Part shown: positions 6,159 to 12,596 of the stretch, in pieces | Position numbering within the stretch: the stretch's first letter is position 1 | How the letters are laid out: the number at the start of each line of letters is the position of its first letter | Source: DAOUMU01 sp034409055 | GTDB taxonomy: Bacteria > Chloroflexota > Anaerolineae > 4572-78 > J111 | DNA: 12,596 nucleotides | Reading direction: 5' to 3' | Assembly (NCBI GenBank): GCA_034409055.1 | Contig: DAOUMU010000146.1 | Location: forward strand, 1-12,596 | Translations under genes and position numbers: made by a program | The notes under the pieces: model-generated | What the model was told of the DNA's origin: nothing | The model's input: only the letters and a program-made list of their open reading frames with translations | The model's database searches: none

Positions 6159-6296
6159 CTACCTCTTAGACCCCAGTATTATCGGCGCCACCAGTTCAAA
6201 CAGTATCGTCCCCACGTACCCGGGATGGCGCACGTACTGATACGGTCCCTCCTGCACAACCCGGTGCCCTCGCTTCTTTTGAATCCGTACGATTTG
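6159..6296 (-). pseudogene. C-terminal remnant of an isoprenylcysteine carboxyl methyltransferase-like (ICMT/PEMT) protein
   Basis: Read leftward, this 45-codon piece gives VRIQKKRGHRVVQ, EGPYQYVRHPGYVGTILF and a stop after ILGSKR. The order R-x-QxxRGH-xVV-xxGPYxYVRHPGYxG is the SAM-binding signature of the ICMT/phospholipid methyltransferase family of small membrane enzymes. The upstream membrane helices expected in this family are absent: a stop codon lies five codons upstream in this frame, and the sequence then meets a terminator hairpin. No start codon or ribosome site is present. I read it as a truncated, non-functional relic. It shows that a methyltransferase gene once occupied this gap. 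Confidence 0.65.
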
Positions 6297-6349
6297 TGAG
6301 AAAGATGCTTATGCCTACAAGTCTACCAGAACATTTTATCATCATAATT

Positions 6350-6390
6350 AAAAAAAGCCACAACAGCGTAGCTTGCTGCGCTGTTGTGGC
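6350..6390 (-). terminator. Strong intrinsic terminator facing left
   Basis: GCCACAACAGCG (6357-6368) pairs perfectly with CGCTGTTGTGGC (6379-6390). The inner bases AGC/GCT extend the stem. On the minus strand a run of seven T (6356-6350) follows directly, the classic rho-independent form. No leftward gene ends here: the next gene to the right starts on the plus strand at 6470. It may stop a short antisense transcript or belong to a lost gene. Confidence 0.75.
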
Positions 6391-6425
6391 TTCTGTTCCT
6401 TCTTCTACCAATTGTTAGGTGTGAA

Positions 6426-6454
6426 TTGTGCCAGTTCTGTTCTGCTGATATAAT
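6426..6454 (+). promoter_or_regulatory. Promoter of the STAND-TPR gene, near-leaderless
   Basis: TTGTGC (6426-6431), a 17-nt spacer and TATAAT (6449-6454), with an extended -10 TGA just before it. The predicted start is near 6461, only about 9 nt before the ATG at 6470, so the mRNA would be almost leaderless. A 9-bp perfect inverted repeat flanks promoter and start codon: CAGTTCTGT at 6432-6440 and ACAGAACTG at 6489-6497. Confidence 0.6.
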
Positions 6455-6469
6455 TAAGTGGACATAAAA

Positions 6470-9400
6470 ATGGTTTTCCAACAACCGGACAGAACTGAAT
6501 CTGAAGCAGAACGCACTAACTTTATCGGCCGGATACAGGAACAGCGCCAGTTTCGGGTGGCTTTGCAGGGCCTGCGGCAACACCACCGCCGCTGGCGTGA
6601 CCTGACCACCAAGCTAGGGGCCGACTTTGACCCGGACCAGGCTCCCCTGGATGAATCCTATACCCGCATCTTCCTCCTCCACGGTATTGGTGGTATCGGC
6701 AAGAGTTGGCTGGCTCGTCGCTGCCTGGCTCTGGCCCAGGAGGCCGACGACGACTCACCGGTCCTGACTGTTTACGACGACGTGTCCCTGGGCGCACCGG
6801 TGTTGGGGCCAACGGACCTGCTGGAGCGGCTCTACCAGCAATTGGCCCAGGCCGGCCACGAGGCAGAAGTAGCTGCCTGCCGTCAAGCTCAGACCGACAC
6901 GGCTCGCCTGGCCAACCGGGTCATGCGCTGCCGGCTGGAAAACCAGGAGGATTGGCAGTCGTTGGTGCAAACTGCGACCAGGCTGGTCGTCCCGGCTCAA
7001 GCGGGGGCGACGCCAAGCCAGCCTGAGTGGTCTTTAGCAGGTAAAATCTCCCCGCCCCAGCCGGCCGATGAGACTGCCATTCTGGCCAAAGCGACCGACC
7101 TCCTGTTGGCACAACTGCAGCAAGAGGGACACCTTACGGCTGACGAAGCCGACCTTTTCCGTAATCCAGCGGCTGCCCAGGCCGCCCGCCTGGTGGCCGG
7201 TCTGCAACAAATCATCCGGCAACGCCCCCTGATTATTGCCCTGGACAATCTGGAAATTCTGGTTCCCCTGGAGCTGTTTATCCGGGATTGCCTGGTGCTG
7301 CCCACCATCCATCTGCCCATTTTCTGGATTCTGAGCGGTCGCCACAACCTGGCCGACGAACGGGTGGTAGAAATTGAGGGACAAAAGCGGGTTCACAAAG
7401 GTTATCGTGACCTGCTGGGCGAAAATCCTCCCCTGGATTGGGATATGGACACCTTTGGTGATGCCGACCTCCATGAATACCTGGAACTGGAAGCCCAGCG
7501 CCGCCGGGTCTCACTGACCATCGACGATAACCTCATTGCCGCGGTCAAGGCCACCAGCAGTGGCGTGCCCCTGGTGGTGGAGATGGTGGCCGATGCCCTC
7601 TTTACCCTGGATCGAGACGAGTTTCTCCAGAATTTTATCCTGGATGACAAAACCCTGTTGCCAACGGGCCGGTTGGAGCAAATTACGGCCCGTTTCCTGC
7701 GCTATTGCCTGACCCGGGCAGAGGACCTGGAGCGAGTCCAGGGGATTGCCCTGCTGCATCGCGGGGCCGGTGAGCGCGCTGTGCAAGCGATGTGGGCCTT
7801 GTCCCCCCCCCAACGGGTGGCCGATGCGCTGCGCGAGATGCGTATGCGCTACGCCTTTGTACAAGCTGAAGGGTTGCACGACGCGGTTTATGAGTTCGTG
7901 CGGCGCCAACTGCATACCCTCAAAAAGGACCATCAAAGGCGGCAGCAGTTAAGCCAGCGAGCTGTGCACTATTACCAGAAGCGATGGCGGGAGGTCCACG
8001 ACACCCGGATCGATCCCGCCCGGCGTACCCGTGCCGCTGCCTGGCAAGCGGTGACGCGCGATTTGCTCAATGCCCGGCTGTGGGCCGATCCGGACCAGGC
8101 CGTCCACTTTTTCCGGCTTCGCTTTGTGGAAGGACTGGGCTTCGACCGGCCCTTCGCCGAGGAATTGCTGCTTCAAGTTGAAGATTTTCTGAGCCGAGAT
8201 GTGAATTCTGTTAGCCAAAGCCAGGCAGACCTGTTGTCGGACCTGCGGGCCGGCTTGCAGGAGGTGGGCTGGTTTTTTGACGACGTGGCCCCCCACCCGG
8301 CCGGACTGCACAAGCCGGGTCAGGCTGTCGAGCAAATGGTCGAGACCCTGCTGGCCGGACCGGAGTTGACCTCGTTGCATTTGAGCATCCTCTATCTGTG
8401 GCGGGGGGGCTGGCTGGTTAGTGAGCAGCGCTACGACGACGCCCTGACCGCTTACCTGAAGGCGGAACAACACCTGCCGGCCACCGCTGCCAGTCTGCGG
8501 CAGCAGTTGGGCCAGGCTCTCTACCAGTTGAGTGGTCGCTTCCTCTGGCCTGAGCGCCCCTTTGAAACAGTCCCCTCGGAACCCGGCTGGCAGGCTGCCC
8601 GGCGAGCCGTAACCCTGGATCCCGAAAATGGCGAGGCCTGGTATAACCTGGGGCTGGCCCTGGAGGCTTTAGGCCGGGCCGAAGAGGCCATCCCCGCCTA
8701 TCAGCGGGCCATCGAGATTGCCCCCCGTCCTGCCCATTACAATAGCCTGGGGGACGCTTACTACAGCCTGGATGGCTATGATCAGGCCGACCAGGCCTAC
8801 CAGCAGGCCCTGGCCCTGGATCCGGCTTACGCTTGGCCCTACCACGGTCTGGGGCTGATTTATAGCGAGCGCGGCCAGTATGAGACAGCCCTGACCTATT
8901 ATCAGCAGGCATTAGAACGGCACGAGCACGGCCGGGATCGGGCCATCTCCTGGGATGGTCTGGGCGACGTGTACAGCGCCCTGGGGCGCTACGACCAGGC
9001 CATCGAGGCCTACCAGCAATGCATCAAACTCAATCCCAACGATGGCTTACCCTGGTACAGCCTGGGCAACATCTACCGGCTGCAGGCCCGTCATGATGAG
9101 GCCATCGAAGCCTACCGGCGGGCGATTGAATTGGATCCCACTTACGCCTGGTCTTACCACAAGTTGGGCCTGGTTTACGAGGAACGGGGCGAATATTCAC
9201 CGGCCATGATCCTCTACCAGCAGGCCCTGGAGCGGCACGAAGATGATCCGGCCCGGGCCAGGGCCTGGAATAGGTTGGGGGATGTTTATATTGCCCTGGA
9301 TCATCACCGGGAAGCCATCGCGGCCTACGAACGGGCCATTGACCTCGACCCTGACTATGCCGCTCCCTGGAACAACCTGGGGGATGTGTACAGCGCCCAG

Positions 9401-12400
9401 GGTCGCTACGACCAGGCCGTTGAGGCTTATCGTCACAGCCTCAAACTCAACCCCGACGATGCCCGGCCCTGGTACAAGCTGGGTAACGCTTACAACGCCC
9501 TTAATCGGGATAAGGATAAAGACACCGCCCAGGCCATCGAGGCTTACCGGCAGGCCATCGAACTTGACCCGGATCAGGCCTGGCCTTACCACAACCTGGC
9601 CTTTGTCTATCAAAAGCAGGGCCAGTATGAAGCGGCCATCGACCTCTATCAGCAGGCCCTGGAGCGACACGAAGACGACCCCAGCAAAGCCATCTCCTGG
9701 GATAATCTGGGCCAGGTTTACAGTGCCCTGGGTAACTATGAAGAGGCCATCGCCGCCTACCGCTGGGCCAGTGTGTCAGATCCCGATTATGCCTGGTCTT
9801 ATCACAATCTGGGCCTGGTTTATACCGAGCAGGGCAAGTATGAACAGGCGATTGCCCTCTACCAACAAGCCCTGGAGCACCACCAGGCTAAGCAGGATCA
9901 GGCGGTCTCCTGGTATCAGTTGGGTGATGCCTATGACGGCCTGGACCGTTCTGAGGAGGCCATTGCCGCTTACCAGCGGGTGATCGAACTCGACTCCGAA
10001 GACGGTCGGCCCTGGTACAGGTTGGGTAATATCTACCGCCGCCTGGACCGGTCCGAAGCGACCATCGAAGCCTATCAACAGGCCATTGAATTGGAGTCCA
10101 CTTACGCCTGGCCTTACCACAACCTGGGTCTCATTTATGAACAAGCGGGCCAATACGAGTCGGCTATTACCTATTATCAACAGGCCATCGAGCGGCACGA
10201 AAACGACCCGGAACGGGCCGAGGCCTGGAACAACCTGGGCAATACCTACCGGGCTTTAGATCGCTTCGACGAGGCTGACCGGGCCTACCGGCAAGCCATC
10301 GACCTGGCCCCCACTTACGCCTGGCCTTACCACAACCTGGGCCTTATCTATGCCCAAACAGGCCAATACGAACCGGCCATTACGCATTACCAACAGGCCA
10401 TCGAGCGGCACGAACATGACCCCGATCAAGCCCAGGCCTGGAACAACCTGGGGGACGCCTACCGGGCCCTGGACCGCTTTGCCGAGGCCATCGAAGCCTA
10501 CGAACAGGCCATCGCCCTTGATCCCGCCTCTACCTTGTCCTGGAACGATCTGGGCGATGCTTACCGGGCTCTGAATCGGCCCGAGGCAGCCATTGAGGCT
10601 TATCAACAGGCCATCGAACTGGAGCCGACTTATGCCTGGCCTTACCACAACCTGGGACTCATTTATGAACAAGCGGGCCAATACGGGCCGGCCATTACCT
10701 ATTATCAACAGGCCATCGAGCGGCACGAAAACGACCCGGATCGAGCCGAGACCTGGAACAACCTGGGCGATACTTACGAGGCCCTGTATCACTCCCAGGA
10801 GGACCAGGACCGCTATGCTACTCAGGCCATCGAGGCATATCAGCAGGCGATCCAACTTGCCCCCCAGGAAGCCCGGCCCTGGCACAGCCTGGCCGATGTT
10901 TACCAGACCCTGGGTCGGACCGAGGAGGCCATTGAAACCTACCAGCAGACCATCGAACTGACTCCCACCAACGCCCGGCCCTGGCACAACCTGGGTGAGG
11001 TTTACCGGGCCCAGGATCGTCTCGACGAAGCCCGTGAAGCCTACCGGCGAGCCATCGCCCTGGAGCCTCTTTATGCCTGGCCTTACCATAGCCTGGGACG
11101 CATTTATGAAGAACAAGGTCAGTATGAGACCGCCCTGTCCTACTATCAGCAGGCCATCGAGCGGCACCAGGCTAACCAGAACCGGGCCGTGGCCTGGAAT
11201 GATCTGGGCGATATTTACCGGGCCTTGCATCGTCCCGCAGAAGCTATTCGAGCTTATCAACAGGCCATCGAGTTGGATGCCACCTACGCCTGGCCTTACC
11301 ACAACCTGGGCCTGATTTATGAGCAGCAAGAGAAATATGAGGCCGCCCTGACTTGTTATCAACAAGCCCTGGATCGCCACCCCCAAGACTCGGAACGGAT
11401 GGCCACCTGGTATAATTTAGGGAATGTTTACCATACCCTGGACCACCACCAGGAGGCCATTGCCGCTTACCAACAGGTGATCAAACTGGAGCCAAACTAC
11501 GCCCGAGCCTGGAACAGTTTAGGCACGGCTTACACGGCCCTGGAACGTTACCAGGCGGCCATTGAGGCTTTCGAGCGGGCCATTGAACTGGAGGTCACCT
11601 ATGCCTGGGCTTACCATAACCTGGGCTTTGTGCATGAAAAGCAAGCGGCCTATCAGACGGCCCGGCCGTATTACCAGCAGGCCATCAAGTGGCACCAAAA
11701 TGACCCGGACAGCGCCGTATCCTGGAACAACCTGGGCAACATCTACCGGGCTTTGGAAGATTACCAGGAGGCCATCCAGGCCTACCGGCAGGCCATCGAC
11801 CTCGATCCGACTTATGCTCTGCCCTGGGATAGTCTGGGGGATGTCTATCGCACCCTGGAACGCTATCCAGAAGCGATTGAGGCCTACCGGCAGGCTATCG
11901 AACTGGACCCGGCTTATGCCTGGCCTTACAACAATTTGGGACTGGTTTATAAGGATCAAGATCAGCCTGAAGCGGCCATTCCCCTCTACCAGCAGGCCAT
12001 TGAGCGCCATCAAAATAATCAGGATCGGGCCGTATCGTGGAATAATCTGGGCAATGCCTACAGCGTACTGGGACGTTCTGAGACGGACAAAGCGGCGCAG
12101 GATGGCCTCCTTACCCAGGCCACCGAGGCCTACCGGCAGGCCATCGAACTGGGCCCGGATTATGCCTGGCCTTATAACAATTTGGGCTTTGTTTATGCCG
12201 GGCGCGGTGCATACGAACAGGCCATGACCCTCTACCGCCAGGCCCTCGAACGACATAAGGAGGAAGAAAGCAAAGCGGTGTCCTGGGATAACCTGGGCAA
12301 TGTCTTCGCCGAGTTGAGTCGTTTCGAGGAGGCGATTGAGGCTTACCAACAGGCCATCGAGCTAGACCCTGACAATGCCTTGCCCTGGTACGATCTGGGA

Positions 12401-12596
12401 CACGTCCAGCAAAGGCTGGAACGCTATGACCAGGCCATCAAAACCTATCGGCAGACCATCGAACTTGACCCCACCTACACCGCCGCCTGGAACAGCCTGG
12501 GCAATGTCTTCGCCGAGTTGAGTCGTGTCGAGGGGGCGATTGAGGCTTACCAACAGGCCATCGCGCGAGACCCTGACAATGCCTTGCCCTGGTACG
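6470..12596 (+). CDS. Giant STAND-type P-loop NTPase with at least 37 C-terminal TPR repeats (partial, C-terminus off window)
   Basis: One stop-free frame of 2042 codons from ATG at 6470, with a weak AAGTGGA site 7 nt upstream, running off the right edge. Residues ~16-24 (TNFIGRIQE) match the FxGRxxE entry motif of AAA/STAND modules. Walker A is GIGGIGKS (72-79), Walker B LIIALDN (Asp259), a sensor-like WILSGR (Arg291) follows, and SGVPLVVE (~364-371) is the STAND GxP motif. Residues ~400-640 are helical, probably winged-helix and linker. Clear TPR units start at residue ~722 (base 8633) with consensus W-x-x-L-G-x-x-Y...A-x-x-A-Y-x-x-A-I-x-L-x-P. No signal peptide or membrane segment is seen. 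In this class ATP-driven oligomerisation is coupled to ligand sensing by the repeats. No N-terminal effector domain is present; one could lie beyond the window (CHAT protease domains often follow TPRs). Function unknown: signalling or defence are both possible. Confidence 0.88.
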   Translation, partial: MVFQQPDRTESEAERTNFIGRIQEQRQFRVALQGLRQHHRRWRDLTTKLGADFDPDQAPLDESYTRIFLLHGIGGIGKSWLARRCLALAQEADDDSPVLTVYDDVSLGAPVLGPTDLLERLYQQLAQAGHEAEVAACRQAQTDTARLANRVMRCRLENQEDWQSLVQTATRLVVPAQAGATPSQPEWSLAGKISPPQPADETAILAKATDLLLAQLQQEGHLTADEADLFRNPAAAQAARLVAGLQQIIRQRPLIIALDNLEILVPLELFIRDCLVLPTIHLPIFWILSGRHNLADERVVEIEGQKRVHKGYRDLLGENPPLDWDMDTFGDADLHEYLELEAQRRRVSLTIDDNLIAAVKATSSGVPLVVEMVADALFTLDRDEFLQNFILDDKTLLPTGRLEQITARFLRYCLTRAEDLERVQGIALLHRGAGERAVQAMWALSPPQRVADALREMRMRYAFVQAEGLHDAVYEFVRRQLHTLKKDHQRRQQLSQRAVHYYQKRWREVHDTRIDPARRTRAAAWQAVTRDLLNARLWADPDQAVHFFRLRFVEGLGFDRPFAEELLLQVEDFLSRDVNSVSQSQADLLSDLRAGLQEVGWFFDDVAPHPAGLHKPGQAVEQMVETLLAGPELTSLHLSILYLWRGGWLVSEQRYDDALTAYLKAEQHLPATAASLRQQLGQALYQLSGRFLWPERPFETVPSEPGWQAARRAVTLDPENGEAWYNLGLALEALGRAEEAIPAYQRAIEIAPRPAHYNSLGDAYYSLDGYDQADQAYQQALALDPAYAWPYHGLGLIYSERGQYETALTYYQQALERHEHGRDRAISWDGLGDVYSALGRYDQAIEAYQQCIKLNPNDGLPWYSLGNIYRLQARHDEAIEAYRRAIELDPTYAWSYHKLGLVYEERGEYSPAMILYQQALERHEDDPARARAWNRLGDVYIALDHHREAIAAYERAIDLDPDYAAPWNNLGDVYSAQGRYDQAVEAYRHSLKLNPDDARPWYKLGNAYNALNRDKDKDTAQAIEAYRQAIELDPDQAWPYHNLAFVYQKQGQYEAAIDLYQQALERHEDDPSKAISWDNLGQVYSALGNYEEAIAAYRWASVSDPDYAWSYHNLGLVYTEQGKYEQAIALYQQALEHHQAKQDQAVSWYQLGDAYDGLDRSEEAIAAYQRVIELDSEDGRPWYRLGNIYRRLDRSEATIEAYQQAIELESTYAWPYHNLGLIYEQAGQYESAITYYQQAIERHENDPERAEAWNNLGNTYRALDRFDEADRAYRQAIDLAPTYAWPYHNLGLIYAQTGQYEPAITHYQQAIERHEHDPDQAQAWNNLGDAYRALDRFAEAIEAYEQAIALDPASTLSWNDLGDAYRALNRPEAAIEAYQQAIELEPTYAWPYHNLGLIYEQAGQYGPAITYYQQAIERHENDPDRAETWNNLGDTYEALYHSQEDQDRYATQAIEAYQQAIQLAPQEARPWHSLADVYQTLGRTEEAIETYQQTIELTPTNARPWHNLGEVYRAQDRLDEAREAYRRAIALEPLYAWPYHSLGRIYEEQGQYETALSYYQQAIERHQANQNRAVAWNDLGDIYRALHRPAEAIRAYQQAIELDATYAWPYHNLGLIYEQQEKYEAALTCYQQALDRHPQDSERMATWYNLGNVYHTLDHHQEAIAAYQQVIKLEPNYARAWNSLGTAYTALERYQAAIEAFERAIELEVTYAWAYHNLGFVHEKQAAYQTARPYYQQAIKWHQNDPDSAVSWNNLGNIYRALEDYQEAIQAYRQAIDLDPTYALPWDSLGDVYRTLERYPEAIEAYRQAIELDPAYAWPYNNLGLVYKDQDQPEAAIPLYQQAIERHQNNQDRAVSWNNLGNAYSVLGRSETDKAAQDGLLTQATEAYRQAIELGPDYAWPYNNLGFVYAGRGAYEQAMTLYRQALERHKEEESKAVSWDNLGNVFAELSRFEEAIEAYQQAIELDPDNALPWYDLGHVQQRLERYDQAIKTYRQTIELDPTYTAAWNSLGNVFAELSRVEGAIEAYQQAIARDPDNALPWY
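8633..12596 (+). repeat. TPR-coding repeat array with two unit types and higher-order order
   Basis: About 37 units within the STAND gene. Type A (39 residues) starts AWPYHNLGLIYEQ and ends YYQQAIERHENDPxxA. Types B and C (32-34 residues) read like SWNNLGDVYRALDRYDEAI followed by AYRQAIELDPTY. Type A units begin at 8831, 9146, 9578, 9791, 10106, 10319, 10634, 11075, 11288, 11603, 11918 and 12164; each is followed by one to three shorter units. Three units carry 6-15 residue polar insertions between their helices (near 9505-9529, 10790-10822 and 12074-12115). The array continues past the window. Confidence 0.9.

Larger units (their letters stand above)
5817..6469. other. Gene-poor stretch between divergent methyltransferase and STAND genes
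   Basis: 653 bp without an intact gene. It holds a long foldback repeat (5843-6036), a segment with an imperfect stem that begins ACCTAAC (6059-6065), a leftward remnant of an ICMT-like methyltransferase, a strong leftward intrinsic terminator, a GTTAGGT word at 6415-6421, and the STAND gene promoter. It looks like decayed or rearranged sequence rather than a compact regulatory region. Confidence 0.7.

Noticed and set aside
6196..6411. Leftward 71-codon frame between the terminator and the ICMT relic
   Set aside because: The conserved ICMT motif is in a different frame over the same bases, so this frame is an out-of-frame reading that also crosses the terminator hairpin.
6522..8912. Several open frames on both strands over the NTPase region (for example 7034-7474, 7511-7936, 7949-8473 and 8418-8912, all leftward)
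   Set aside because: They lie entirely within the STAND coding frame that carries Walker A, Walker B and GxP motifs. They show low-complexity Pro/Gly/Arg translations and no ribosome sites.
10256..11386. Long leftward open frame (376 codons) antisense to the TPR array, repetitive and hydrophobic
   Set aside because: It is the mirror of the TPR code: the periodic codons leave the opposite strand free of stops. It has no ribosome site and its repeats simply follow the TPR period. Similar leftward frames at 9197-9670, 9776-10198 and 11519-12349 have the same cause.
8633..12596. Regular direct repeats suggesting a CRISPR or satellite array
   Set aside because: Repeat lengths are multiples of three, the frame is continuous, and the translation gives clear TPR motifs; there are no constant repeats with unique spacers.

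Overview
The window is about 12.6 kb of bacterial DNA with moderate to high GC. It carries intact single-copy-type genes, no phage or transposase genes, several kinds of foldback repeat, and a giant repetitive gene at its right end. A LysM-bearing sugar-binding protein, a DeoR/periplasmic-binding-protein fusion regulator, a STAND NTPase with a very long TPR array, and abundant intergenic foldback repeats together suggest a Chloroflexota-like bacterium (Anaerolineae or relatives). This is inference from gene style; no rRNA or marker gene is present.

Left part (1-3963), a sugar uptake and catabolism locus: a secreted ribose-type ABC substrate-binding protein runs leftward off the window. It is divergent from a two-gene operon of a ROK-family (fructokinase-like) sugar kinase and an unusual regulator that overlaps it by 14 nt. 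The shared intergenic region has two good divergent sigma70-type promoters. A 9-bp motif (CGATTTCGA) lies just downstream of each -10 box, with the two copies exactly 126 bp apart, and the right copy sits in a DeoR-type operator. The simplest reading is that the fusion regulator represses both promoters, perhaps by looping. It carries both a free-sugar-binding-type domain and a sugar-phosphate-binding-type DeoR domain, so it could sense both the substrate and the product of the kinase beside it.

Middle (3964-6469): a leftward receiver-domain response regulator with a coiled-coil tail and no DNA-binding output, and a leftward UbiE-like SAM methyltransferase. These are followed by a gene-poor stretch with a long foldback repeat, the C-terminal remnant of an isoprenylcysteine-methyltransferase-like gene, and a strong intrinsic terminator facing left.

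Right part (6470-12596): one uninterrupted reading frame of at least 2042 codons runs off the right edge. It begins with a STAND-type P-loop NTPase (Walker A, Walker B and GxP motifs) and continues into at least 37 TPR units. The TPRs are built from a 39-residue type and 32-34-residue types arranged in quantised super-repeats. Near-identical blocks suggest that the array is still being duplicated. The many shorter frames that can be opened across this region are shadows of this gene.
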